Of a stretch of 64,000 nucleotides of DNA, positions 57,201 through 63,689 are shown in pieces. The notes beneath the pieces are model-generated. The model was not told where the DNA came from. It did not search any database and saw only the letters and a program-made list of their open reading frames with translations. The DNA lies in the NCBI GenBank assembly GCA_951799425.1, contig OX637394.1, positions 33,950,001-34,014,000 on the forward strand. Reading direction: 5' to 3'. Position 1 is the first letter of the stretch; each line of letters opens with the position of its first letter. The DNA comes from Ilex aquifolium (lineage: Eukaryota; Streptophyta; Magnoliopsida; Aquifoliales; Aquifoliaceae). The position numbers and the translations under genes are program-made.

Positions 57201-59130
57201 TTTAAATAAGCATATATGAATAGAAACATGATCTTGGAACATACAAATGGATTCTCATTTTTTTTCGAATCTACGATTTTTTGTGTTGCGTAGAGCCATT
57301 CAAAGTTTATTCCTTTGTTTAACATAGTTGGTCACCACTAGAGGTTTGTTTAATCAAATATTTATTGTAATTTTTGTCACCTATTTTATTACAGATGGAT
57401 GAAGACTCCAAGAAAACCATAAGATGGATTTCTTTTCTCCCATTTTATTATTACTTCTTATGTCTATTGATATCAAACTACTTACCTTCTAAATTTTTGC
57501 GTACTTATAGGTCCGGTTGCTTCGAAAAAATAATGTAGTCATTGTCTTCCATGAAGCGCTTGATCTTAATTGCCTCCTTATAGCTGAGGTAGTGTCAAAC
57601 CACATCTATTATTTATGCTTTTTTACTAAAGTGGTTTTTCAATTATCTATGTTGTTTTTTTAAAGGAAAAGAAAAGGACAACTGCAACAATGAATGCTAG
57701 ATCTAAGGGAAAAGAAAAGGCAAGTTCCTCCAACAATAGAATAGCAAATACAACACGCCAGTTGGTATGGTTTTTCAACTTTTGTTGTTTGACGTGAGAA
57801 GTGTAAACTACGACTAAAAGGGTGGATTTTATCAATAGGGGTTTGTGAATTTGGGATACCAATTGAGGTTGAATATGTTTTGTTTATCAAATTTATTCAA
57901 TTTTTTTGTGTGCGCTTTGTGCAGTTGGTGACATGATATTAATGATGTTGAGGAAGAAAATTTGATTTTGGTTATGCGTTTGGGCACTTTGAGGAATGAA
58001 GTTGTACTTTTTATGTCATCTGTATGTTTCTTTTGGTTATTACATGCCTGTATTATTAATATTTCTTGGTTGTAGTACCAAATGTGTGTTACTTCTTTCA
58101 TGGTTGTTATAGTTTGGTTATGAAAATTATGGATATGATTATGTACTGTTTAACTAAACTTGAAATTGAACGTTTCGCACTATTTTTTGCGATGGACTTT
58201 AGTTGTACACACTTTATATTGCTGCAATGGTTGGACATTTTTTTATATTACGGTTGGACTGTGGTTTAATGGTTAGTCCAATAGTTGAGTTTCGCGTGTG
58301 ATTGTAACATATAGTAATTGTCTATACAGGTTGACAGTTTTTGGTGTCTTGTTATTAGGGAAACTCTGTCCAAAATTTTTTAAAAGAACAAAGAAAAATT
58401 GTATTGATTAAATGTTGGCAAATTTTTTGTTTAGCATAACATAGTGCCTACAGACACGGGCATTTATTCTAACAGCATAGATTTGCGGAACCCTCTAAGT
58501 GGACCTTTTGGGCACTACTGTGAGTTCTAATTAGGTATATAATTTCAAGTATATGCATTTTATGGGTTTTCAGTCTAAATTTATGGGCTTTTAATTATTA
58601 AAGCTACGTTTTCTCTATCTCTTCATTGAAATTTATCTTCATAAGAATCTTTAAATAGGAAATACTTTGTTGAGTATGTATACAAAGTGTGCATGTTAAG
58701 GATGCAGTTTAGGCTTTGAGTTTAATGCGTCTCCATGTTCCAGGCTTGATTTTTTTGTGTCCATGACCAATATTCAATGTCTTCAGGCACGGGTTATCGC
58801 TAGTAAACCAATATGGCGTGTGGAAAAAGTTTGGGTTTAAAGAGAATTACAAAACAAATTAAAATTATTGGTCCTATTTGTCTCTCTGTTTAAACTCCAG
58901 CTATCAAATCTAAGCATAAATTGGAGTAACCTGTCCCAAAGGAGAGTCTTCCAGTAGCCCGATTTTATCATCATTGCTAATCTTTATTGGTTCTTCTTCT
59001 AGAACGTTAGCTCCCTCCTCAGCTTTGCTTTCCCTACCAGCAGCTTCCTCAGCTTCTTTTTTTTCTTTCTCTTCTTTTTCCTTCTCTAAGCGTTCTGTCA
59101 CCTCTGCCTTTTCTATCTGCTCCTTGCGAT
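28236..59130 (-). CDS. PSL4: Glucosidase II beta subunit, C-terminal part (12 exons)
   Basis: Non-catalytic subunit of ER glucosidase II, which trims glucose from N-glycans during glycoprotein quality control; it holds the alpha subunit in the ER and recognises mannose through its MRH domain. Exons on the minus strand: 59130-58931, 44794-44711, 44610-44545, 30678-30354, 30223-30119, 30032-29931, 29823-29766, 29670-29602, 29234-29147, 28848-28787, 28707-28656, 28298-28236. All have GT/AG borders and consistent phase, giving about 423 residues without a stop. Order: coiled coil, acidic region, [30 protein letters not shown] coiled coil, MRH domain with paired cysteines, C-terminal helix, HDEL. 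The signal peptide and LDL-receptor class A repeats expected upstream are not in 59131-64000. Introns of about 14.1 and 13.9 kb interrupt the acidic region; further small exons there cannot be excluded. Confidence 0.92.
28656..29823 (-). CDS. PSL4: MRH-domain exons (five small exons)
   Basis: Exons 29823-29766, 29670-29602, 29234-29147, 28848-28787 and 28707-28656 encode [77 protein letters not shown] and [16 protein letters not shown]. The spaced cysteines, the YVYKICPF strand and the [11 protein letters not shown] turn are the marks of a mannose-6-phosphate-receptor-homology domain as in mammalian PRKCSH and plant PSL4. The phases run without a gap across all introns. Confidence 0.92.
28708..28786 (-). 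repeat. 79-bp intron largely made of a CT/AG microsatellite
   Basis: On the minus strand the donor GTAAGT runs directly into about sixteen CT units (plus-strand AG repeat 28748-28780). The remaining intron is only about 40 bp and contains the branch region and the acceptor TGGCAG. Confidence 0.8.
29931..30223 (-). CDS. PSL4: Coiled-coil exons before the MRH domain
   Basis: Exons 30223-30119 and 30032-29931 encode [35 protein letters not shown] and [20 protein letters not shown] followed by [15 protein letters not shown]. They join in phase through a split Glu codon. This is the second coiled coil of glucosidase II beta. Confidence 0.92.
30354..30678 (-). CDS. PSL4: Acidic-region exon
   Basis: The 325-bp exon begins [19 protein letters not shown] and VASRWTGEK, a conserved block of plant glucosidase II beta, then becomes strongly acidic ([32 protein letters not shown]). 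Acceptor TGGTGTTTCAG, donor GTATGT. It is preceded by a 13.9-kb intron. Confidence 0.92.
31033..31179 (-). mobile_element. tRNA-derived SINE with target duplication
   Basis: On the minus strand TGGTCCAATGG fits the pol III box A consensus at every position, and GGTTTAAGCCC fits box B with two CpG-type changes. The 3' end is a purine-poor CCCTTCCCCC repeat followed by a run of about 18 A. The flanks are a near-perfect duplication of about 13 bp, AAACA(C/T)AGATACC (31020-31032 and 31181-31193). This is a typical short retroposon, lying in the first large intron of the host gene. Confidence 0.8.
31400..32560 (+). repeat. Probable LTR-like repeat with TATA box
   Basis: Contains CCTATAAATAAGG near 31856 followed by a leader, and GCTTGGGCAATCCCCTGG / GCTTGAGCAATCC repeats upstream of it, the same kind of layout as the LTRs elsewhere in the window. 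Termini not defined. Confidence 0.35.
32640..32770 (-). pseudogene. Copia RNase H C-terminal fragment
   Basis: The minus strand reads [20 protein letters not shown], matching HERTKHIEVDCHFIRDKV-type sequence of copia RNase H, then [11 protein letters not shown]. It is a short decayed piece with no LTR attached that I can define. Confidence 0.55.
33130..33695 (+). repeat. MITE-like repeat X, copy 1
   Basis: Similar along its length to 43560-43995: both start with a CCCACGATCTGGG / CCATGATTTAGG-type end and share AATATAAAA(C/T)A(A/C)ATATTAATT and ATAATTAT-rich middles. It is non-coding. Confidence 0.45.
33700..33929 (+). repeat. Decayed hAT-type MITE
   Basis: Rich in GTTTCAAGGTATTTCG units and ending CGAAACAAAATTTTAAT, like the right end of the hAT element at 34569-39660 (CGAAACGAAATTTCGATCCTTG). 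It lies at the end of repeat X copy 1. Confidence 0.55.
33947..34560 (+). repeat. LTR fragment interrupted by the hAT element
   Basis: AAGAGGGGGAGAAT, a Ty3-type polypurine tract, is followed by TGTAAAAACCGATC, a likely LTR start. GAGTATATAAGAG near 34267 is a possible TATA box. The sequence resumes after the hAT at 39669-39780 and again after 40771, where ACTGAGCGTGTTGTGCTCAT resembles the GAGCTTCGTGCTCAT block of the LTRs at 3939 and 10656. The right end is not clear. Confidence 0.4.
35260..35610 (+). repeat. TATTTAATACCC tandem repeat in the hAT 5' region
   Basis: About fifteen copies of a 20-22 bp unit AATTA(C/T)ATTTAATACCCA, between the non-coding leader and the transposase start. Subterminal repeats of this kind often serve as transposase binding sites; that role is an inference. 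Confidence 0.7.
35760..39323 (+). pseudogene. hAT transposase (BED finger, DUF659, hATC) with low-complexity tail
   Basis: Cut-and-paste transposase of the hAT superfamily. The likely start is [11 protein letters not shown] at 35760. A BED zinc finger follows (CNFCHKKM, then [10 protein letters not shown]). The DUF659 part holds [29 protein letters not shown] and [15 protein letters not shown], which include the catalytic region. The C-terminal dimerisation domain has [21 protein letters not shown]. Introns are evident near 37482-37582, 37713-37792 and 37868-37964. Lesions: a frameshift near 36490-36510, and stops at 37237, 37456, 38232 and 39018. After the dimerisation domain an acidic Asp/Gly stretch (38448-38700) and a Gly/Ser/Tyr-rich tail extend to 39323, much longer than a typical hATC end. 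Confidence 0.88.
39781..40771. mobile_element. Non-autonomous element with AAGCACGGATA ends
   Basis: Inverted ends AGGAAGCACGGATATGG (39780) and GAGTATCCGTGCTTTCTAG (40758), both next to TCTAG, enclose about 990 bp of non-coding DNA. Flanks TCTAGG/TCTAGA hint at a damaged duplication. Inside, 40262-40385 is a ~90-bp tandem duplication starting AGAGAGAGAGAACTTC. The superfamily is probably hAT, judged only from the end sequence. Confidence 0.55.
41205..41236 (+). repeat. Relic of a hAT end
   Basis: CGATCGTTTCAAAACAAAATTTTGATCCT matches the right-hand terminus of the 34569-39660 element. No other part remains beside it. Confidence 0.5.
41940..43000 (-). pseudogene. LINE (L1-type) reverse transcriptase C-terminal fragment
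   Basis: Read on the minus strand in order: [20 protein letters not shown] (end of the RT palm/thumb region), [20 protein letters not shown] and [40 protein letters not shown] and [12 protein letters not shown] follow, then [16 protein letters not shown] and [20 protein letters not shown]. These blocks are characteristic of plant L1 elements from the RT end into the zf-RVT region. Several frames and stops show it is dead, and its 5' part and poly(A) tail are not found. It lies in the first large intron of the host gene, in the same orientation as the gene. Confidence 0.8.
43560..43995 (+). repeat. MITE-like repeat X, copy 2
   Basis: Ends CCAACGATCCATGATTTAGG and GATCCACGATCTAGGTAACATTGG form an imperfect inverted repeat. 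The interior is related to 33130-33695. Confidence 0.5.
44545..44610 (-). CDS. PSL4: Glucosidase II beta exon (66 bp)
   Basis: Encodes [20 protein letters not shown] followed by SK, in phase 0 at both ends. Acceptor ATGATATAG; donor GTACCT, a weaker site than the overlapping GTAAGG, chosen because it keeps the frame with the next exon at 30678. It belongs to the variable acidic region. Confidence 0.75.
44711..44794 (-). CDS. PSL4: Glucosidase II beta exon (84 bp)
   Basis: Encodes [20 protein letters not shown] and NEGSPDNG, 28 codons in phase 0, with acceptor CTGTAATAG and donor GTAGAA. Its acidic composition fits the region between the coiled coil and the GADAYEN block. Confidence 0.75.
44795..47314. 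other. Intron stretch without recognised features
   Basis: Left part of the 14.1-kb intron. Only short unsupported frames are present; none shows a domain or good codon pattern. Confidence 0.4.
47315..47633 (+). repeat. hAT-type MITE
   Basis: 319 bp with ends CAAGGATCAAAATATTG and AAATTTTGAACCTTG, and CGAAACG(T/A)TT-rich interior, clearly related to the 34569-39660 hAT. Flanks CTTGATTC (47307-47314) and CTTGAATT (47634-47641) are an imperfect 8-bp target duplication. Confidence 0.8.
48112..48268 (+). repeat. 5' LTR of copia element I with CT microsatellite
   Basis: Shares TGTTAGTGAGTGAGG, CACATGTGTAACTATATATA and CTCTTTGGTCAATGGAAATC with the split 3' LTR. A run of about 20 CT units at 48223-48264 is much longer than the corresponding T/C run of the 3' LTR. 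Confidence 0.75.
48281..49365 (+). pseudogene. Copia I protease tail, GAG-pre-integrase and integrase pieces
   Basis: First piece: [35 protein letters not shown] and [20 protein letters not shown], the end of the protease region; the DSG active site is already lost. Second: [28 protein letters not shown] and CESCQLGKH, the zinc-binding GAG-pre-integrase, then [10 protein letters not shown] of the integrase core. After several frame changes, [20 protein letters not shown] and [20 protein letters not shown] belong to the integrase C-terminal part. Many stops; no activity possible. Confidence 0.82.
49390..51276 (+). pseudogene. Copia I linker, reverse transcriptase and RNase H remnants
   Basis: 49393-49833 includes the linker and [12 protein letters not shown] at the RT start. 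RT blocks include [40 protein letters not shown] and VVYVDD near 50360, where both palm aspartates are still present. RNase H remnants include [39 protein letters not shown] and [13 protein letters not shown] sequence near 51100, ending FDIFSPA with a stop before the polypurine tract. Frames change repeatedly. Confidence 0.78.
51340..51536 (-). repeat. 3' LTR of copia element II
   Basis: On the minus strand begins TGTTAGAGTTCTTATTTATA next to AGCTTAATGGAGAG, the remnant polypurine tract. Matches 56094-56299 with several differences, so the insertion is not recent. Confidence 0.8.
51541..54182 (-). pseudogene. Copia II pol remnants
   Basis: Read on the minus strand: [15 protein letters not shown] and a Gly-rich start, then the protease with [17 protein letters not shown] (active site present) and [20 protein letters not shown]. 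Integrase follows with [32 protein letters not shown] and [22 protein letters not shown] has [36 protein letters not shown] and a palm motif reading YIAD instead of YVDD. Just after it (near 51640) the sequence jumps to ILTKSLAQ...[11 protein letters not shown], the C-terminus, so nearly all of RNase H is deleted. No capsid domain is visible upstream. Confidence 0.8.
54276..55483 (+). repeat. Solo LTR of a SIRE-like copia element
   Basis: 1208 bp with inverted termini TGTTG...CAACA and GGTTTTGATGATAACAAAC near the start, a hallmark of SIRE/Maximus-type copia LTRs. AAATATAAATAG near 54935 is a probable TATA box. Upstream of it (54460-54870) are repeated GGCAT(A/C)C(C/T)GG and CATCCGGTCGACCGG palindromic units. 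Flanks GAAAG (54271-54275) and TAAAG (55484-55488) are an imperfect duplication. It is inserted in copia element II. Confidence 0.75.
55484..56093 (-). other. Leader region of copia element II
   Basis: AC-rich on the plus strand, with no capsid or zinc-knuckle coding. It continues from 54183-54275 across the inserted LTR. Confidence 0.5.
56094..56299 (-). repeat. 5' LTR of copia element II
   Basis: Pairs with 51340-51536. The minus strand starts TGTTAGAGTTCTTACTTTTA and contains TTATAAATAAGAC, a probable TATA region. Confidence 0.8.
56512..56665 (+). repeat. Tandem duplication of about 75 bp
   Basis: Two copies of GTGAAACTATAGAAGTAGCAC...TTAAGAGAGAATCAA(A/C)TTATATG(A/G)TTTGGACAATCGATG. In one frame it reads RENQ(I/L)IWFGQSM, faintly like the end of an RTE-type LINE RT, too short to be sure. 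Confidence 0.65.
56666..58930. other. Intron stretch without recognised features
   Basis: Right end of the 14.1-kb intron. No convincing coding region or transposon end. It ends at the donor GTTACT of the exon 58931-59130 (minus strand). Confidence 0.4.
58931..59130 (-). CDS. PSL4: Glucosidase II beta coiled-coil exon
   Basis: Encodes [35 protein letters not shown], then [20 protein letters not shown] and [12 protein letters not shown]. The [10 protein letters not shown]...[11 protein letters not shown] block is the end of the first coiled coil in plant glucosidase II beta. Acceptor CATTTAG, donor GTTACT. It starts inside a codon and ends in phase 0, so an upstream exon is required. None is visible in 59131-64000, so the next intron is at least 4.9 kb. 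Confidence 0.85.
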
Positions 59131-59449
59131 CTAAATGGGACATGAAACAAGATTTAAAAATGCAAATTAAACTTTAAATAAAAAAGGGATAGAGAGAGAC
59201 CAACAATGTTAAGCTCATGAAAGCTATTAGACCTATCAATGGTGACATGCACCATAACAAGAAGAATTGTCAATGAATGGTTTCACATCTGTTTTGTATC
59301 AAGAACAATTAGATCACCAGATTTTGACTTTTATAATTGAGATTGAGGAGCTTAGACCCCACACCACACAGCATATACAAAAAACATAAGTCTCTCCATA
59401 ATGTATACACATAATTAGATTTGTAGTACAACAATATTCCTGAATTTAC

Positions 59450-59717
59450 TTATAATCATTTTCTCTCTGCACGGCCAATTCGTAGCGTACTTCCCAGAAA
59501 CACATGCATAACATCTCAAAATGGTGGGTTGACCTTTAAACTGAAAACTATGATTAAGGAGACAATGAAGAAAGAAAAGGAGAGAATAATATTAGCACCC
59601 TGAGTCTATGTACCAACTTAATTTTGGGAATGCACAATAGAAGTTCTATATATAGTTGGGTAACACAAATAAAGTAAATGACTAAACTACCCTTAACACT
59701 AAATATACTATCTAACA
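59450..59717 (-). repeat. 3' LTR of a truncated copia element (left end uncertain)
   Basis: On the minus strand TGTTAGATAGTATATTTAG follows the polypurine tract GAGTTTGAGGGGGG. CTATATATAGAAC near 59650 is a possible TATA box. Confidence 0.6.
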
Positions 59718-59752
59718 CCCCCCTCAAACTCAGGATGTGATAGCAGAAAACA

Positions 59753-60245
59753 TCAGGAGTTTACCAAGCAAAAATGAAAGTACACTATTGAGTGAGATTT
59801 CATAAAGACTCCGCCACCTCCATAATAGAAGGTACAAAAGGAAGAGAGATAGTGAAGATGATGACGCAGAAAGTGGCAGTCAATTTCAATATGCTTTGTA
59901 CGCTTTGTGGGTAATTTGAATAGCCTTGTGTTGTAGCAATACATAGGGGTAGGAGCAAATAATGAGATGCGAAGGTTAGCAAGCAGACAACATAACCAGA
60001 CTATCTTAGTTGTAGTGGATGCCATAACACGATATTTAGCTTCAGCAAATAAACAAGCAATAATAGTTTACTTCTTACTTTTTCAAGAAATACAAATCAC
60101 TAAGAAAAAAATAGAAACCAATAGTGAACTTTCAATCCATAGGGTCACCAGCCCAATCAGCACATGAGTAAGTCCTAAGTTCCAAAGAAGAAGAAGGAAG
60201 GAAATAATAGCTCTAATGCAGAGGACCCCGAAAATAGTGAAGAAT
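59753..60245 (-). pseudogene. Copia RNase H fragment
   Basis: Minus strand: a CADWAGDP motif near 60160, then STTTKIVWLCCLLANLRISL, PTPMYCYNTRLFKLP and KRTKHIEIDCHFLRHHL, then LPFVPS near 59830. This is the C-terminal half of copia RNase H, next to its 3' LTR. It is cut at about 60250, where a Ty3/gypsy integrase begins on the other strand. Confidence 0.75.
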
Positions 60246-60249
60246 ACAG

Positions 60250-61262
60250 CAAACAGAAGAGACGTTGGACAATACAAATTCGCCATAGTCGTCGTGGACT
60301 ATTTTACTAAATGGGCAAAACCTAAGGTGTTGACGAAGATCACCAAGCAGAAGGTGAGAAACTTCGTGTGGAAATCAATAGTCTACACATTCGATATCCC
60401 AAAGGTCGTGGTTTCTGACAACGACAAACAGTTCGACAACCCCGGGTTCATAGGTTTCTGCACAAAACTGGGCATCAAGAATTACTTGTCAGCACCTGCA
60501 CACCCACAGTCAAACTGACAAGCCGAGGTCACCATTCGAACCATTAAAATAGCGCTAAAAACAAAACTAGAAGCTTCTAAGGCCCAGTGGGTCGACCAAG
60601 TCCCAACAGTGCTATGGGCTTATAAAATGACTATACGGACAAGCCACCAACAAAACTCCTTTTAGCCTCACCTACGGAACCGAAGCAATGGCTCCGGTCG
60701 AAGTTGGGCTTCCCTCAGCCAGGGCTGAGCTCTTTGACCCATAACAAAATGATCGATCTCTGCTCATCAACCTTGATCTTCTTGACGAAAGGAGAGATGA
60801 GGCGCTATAAAACAACTGTACGGACAAGCCACCAACAAAACTCCTTTTAGCCTCACCTACGGAACCGAAGCAATGGCTCCGGTCGAAGTTGGGCTTCCCT
60901 CAGCCAGGGCTGAGCTCTTTGACCCAGAACAGAATGACCGATCTCTGCTCATCAACCTTGATCTCCTTGACGAAAGGAGAGATGAGGCGCTATAAAACAT
61001 TTTCTCCTACCAAAGGAATACTACACAATATTACAATCAGAGGGTCAAGAAAAGAAGTTTCAAGCTAGGCGACCTGGTCCTCAAAAAACTACTCCCAATA
61101 AGGAAAGACCCCACATACGGAAAGCTCGGTCCAAACTAGGATGGCCCATACATAGTAAAAAGGGTAGTCCGACCAGGAAACTATATGAGCTGCAGATCGA
61201 GGAGGGAAAGGACCTCCAGCATTCCTAGAACGTCAAATCACCTGAAACAATATTATCAGTAG
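60250..61262 (+). pseudogene. Ty3/gypsy (Tat-like) integrase core and C-terminus
   Basis: Starts GRRDV-type sequence then QYKFAIVVVDYFTKWAKPKV (first catalytic Asp), KVRNFVWKSIVYTFDIPKVV, VSDNDKQFDNPGF (second Asp) and SAPAHPQSN, then a stop where Gly is expected, followed by QAEVTIRTIKIALKTKLEAS with the catalytic Glu. WVDQVPTVLWAYK and the GTEAMAPVEVGLPSARAELF block follow, interrupted by a 185-bp duplication. The tail reads YYNQRVKKRSFKLGDLVLKK and GKLGPN before decaying. Integrase inserts the cDNA into the genome; this copy is dead. Confidence 0.85.
60621..60990 (+). repeat. 185-bp tandem duplication inside integrase
   Basis: 60621-60805 and 60806-60990 are near-identical units, each starting TATAAAA. 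The sequence after the second copy also begins TATAAAAC. The unit is not a multiple of three, so it breaks the frame. Confidence 0.9.
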
Positions 61263-61375
61263 GATCAAGGTGTTATAAGTAGTAGTACAATTTGAAAATA
61301 GAGGACAGTTGTAAAAACTTAGTTCCCGATCAATGAAATTTGAAATTCTAGCCAACAAACTTGTATGATAGACAT

Positions 61376-62440
61376 TTCAACTCTCAAAGGCGCGAGCTCC
61401 CGCACAACTTCGACTAGGTTTTTCAGCCTAAGAGCTTTTCAGTTAGGCTAATCACAGGCTCTTCAGCCTTCAAAGAGTTCTTCAACTCTCAAAGGCGCGC
61501 GCTCTTCAACCGCGTGATCTCGACTAGGTTTTTCAACCTAAGAGTTTGTCAACTTGGTTATTCACAAGCTTTAGCCTTCAAAGAGTTCTTCAATTTTCAA
61601 AGGCGCGAACTCTTCAGCCGGGGGACCTCCACTAGGCTTTTCAGCCTAAGATTTTTTCAGCTCGGTTAATCACAGGCTCTTCAGCCTTCAAAGAGTTCTT
61701 CAACTCTCAAAGACGTTATCTCTTTAGCTACGCAACCTCGACTAGGCTTTTCAGCCTAAGAGTTTGTCAACACGGTTAATTACTGGCTCTTCAGCCTTCA
61801 AAGATTTCTTCAACTCTCAAAGGCACGAACTCTTCAACCGCACGACCTCGACTAGGATTTTCAGCATAAGAGTTTTTCAGCTCGGTTAATCACAGGCTCT
61901 TCAACCTTCAAAGAGTTCTTCAACTCTCAAAGACGCGACTTCTTCAACCGCGCGACCTCGTCTAGGCTTTTCAGCCTAAGAGCTTTTCAGCTCGGTTAGT
62001 CACAGGCTCTTCCACCTTCGAAGAGTTCTTCAACTCTCAAAGGCGCGAACTCTTCAGCCGCGCGACCTCGACTAGGCTTTTCAACCTAAGAGGTTTTTAG
62101 CTCAGTTAGTCACTGGCTCTTCAGCCTTCGAAGAGTTCTTCAACTCTCAAAGGCGCGAGCTCTTCAGCTACCCGACCTCGACTAGACTTTTCAGCTTAAG
62201 AGCTTTTTAGCTCGGTTAGTCACAGGCTCTTTAGCCTTCCAAGAGTTCTTCAACTCTCAAAGGCGCGAGCTCTTCAACCGCGTGACCTCGACTAGACTTT
62301 TCAGTCTAAGAACTTTTCAGCTCGATTAGTCACATGCTCTCCAACCTTCAACGAGTTCTTCAACTCTCAAAGGCACGAACTCTTCAACCGCACGACCTCA
62401 ACTAGGTTTTTTAGTCCAAGAGCTTTTCAGCTTAATTGCG
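61376..62440 (+). repeat. Tandem array of about ten ~110-bp units
   Basis: Units run CTTCAACTCTCAAAGGCGCG, then CTCTTCAACCGCG, CGACCTCGACTAGGCTTTTC, AGCCTAAGAGCTTTTCAGCT and CGGTTAGTCACAGGCTCTTC. Diverged by scattered point changes. It follows the integrase tail, where Tat/Ogre-lineage elements are known to carry tandem repeats in the 3' untranslated region. Confidence 0.92.
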
Positions 62441-62559
62441 TACACGTTATCACCAAATTAAAGGCTCAAAAAAAAAACCAACAACAGTGCAAAGGGACCA
62501 TGTCACATTGACAAGAGGCCAGAGAGTTGATTACAAGAAACAAAGCAAAGTGTTCAAGA

Positions 62560-62960
62560 TTCTTCATTCCTCCTCTTTAGCTTCGAGACCTCCTTCTCCA
62601 ATCGAGCATTCACCACTTTCAGCCGAGCATTCTTTGCTTTAAGATCGTCCCTCTCCTTCTCGACGTCGAATAGTTGCCTCTTCAACATGGCCTGCCCTAA
62701 TGCCATCTCCAACTCAGCAACCGTGAATCTCCTCTCGCTGTATGAGGATTCCGAGGGATAAGTTGAAGAAGACCCCTAGAATCTCTTCCTTTTCCTTCTT
62801 GATAAAGTAGCAATGTCTTCTTCAAGACCTGCAGGGGAAAAATCCTCGTCAACAGCAGGAGAAGGGGCAATCGGGGCTAGGATGACAACCGGATCAGGGC
62901 CAAGCCCAAACCTGAAAAGATTCTAAGTTGTGACCAGTGTGGATAAAGGAACTGCCTCAG
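62560..62960 (-). pseudogene. Antisense coiled-coil ORF remnant downstream of pol
   Basis: Minus strand reads SPAGLEEDIATLSRRKRKRF, a stop, then SSSTYPSESSYSERRFTVAE, LEMALGQAMLKRQLFDVEKE and RDDLKAKNARLKVVNARLEK with EVSKLKRRNEE. The heptad pattern in the last part predicts a coiled coil. Some Tat-lineage retrotransposons carry an extra antisense ORF between pol and the 3' LTR; this is the likely source. One stop is in frame, so it is probably dead or the exon ends there. Confidence 0.5.
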
Positions 62961-63689
62961 CTTGGCTAAGGTCGCACACCCTCAATCTCATCAAGAATCA
63001 GCCTGGGGTCACCAGTAGTAACACGACAACCATTAGCCTCAACAGATTTGGGTACTGAATGAGGATGCCTAAACCACTCCAAAAGACAAACCATTTTCTT
63101 TCCTTTGTTCGTAATGCGTCTCCACCTTTAACCACCTTTTTTCAAAAATTGTATGAGTTGGGCGCCCATACCAAGATTGAGAAGATGAGAAGCTCGGCCC
63201 TCCAACAGCTCGTACCATCCAACTCGAGAGAAGAGGGAAAATGTCAAGGGCACATAAGGAATATGAACACTTCAGACACCCAACTCAGGGGGGCCACATA
63301 GCTCGTACCCTCTAACTCGAGAATTGGCGAGCTCGAGAGCAAGGGGGAAAATGAGGTAAACTCAATGAGTTAAGAAAAGGCGAGCACCTCGAGCAAGTAA
63401 GAGGTGCACTCAAGGAATGAAAGAAAGAGACATAACCCATGCCCTCCAACCCACGGCAAGTAACGAAAGTTTGAGAACTTAACTCGCAAATTTGACAACA
63501 CTAACGAAAGTCATACTCCAACCAGGTCAAGACCTCATTGGAGCAGGAGGCAAGGGAAAAAAAACTAAAATAGGCTTTCATTCCATTTACAAGAAAAGGG
63601 GAAGTTTGCATTACATTCCAACCTGGCACACATTTCAAAACAAAAAAACAAGAAAGAATCTACATTTGAGCTTGGTCTTCAAGGCTCCG
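62961..63689. other. Decayed retrotransposon 3' region
   Basis: Contains repeated CTCGTACC(A/C)TC(C/T)AACTCGAGA and GCTCGAG segments (63207-63330) but no frame that I can support. Confidence 0.4.

Noticed and set aside
61376-62440. Regular repeats that could be taken for a CRISPR array
   Set aside because: Units are ~110 bp head-to-tail without unique spacers, in plant DNA next to a Ty3 integrase.
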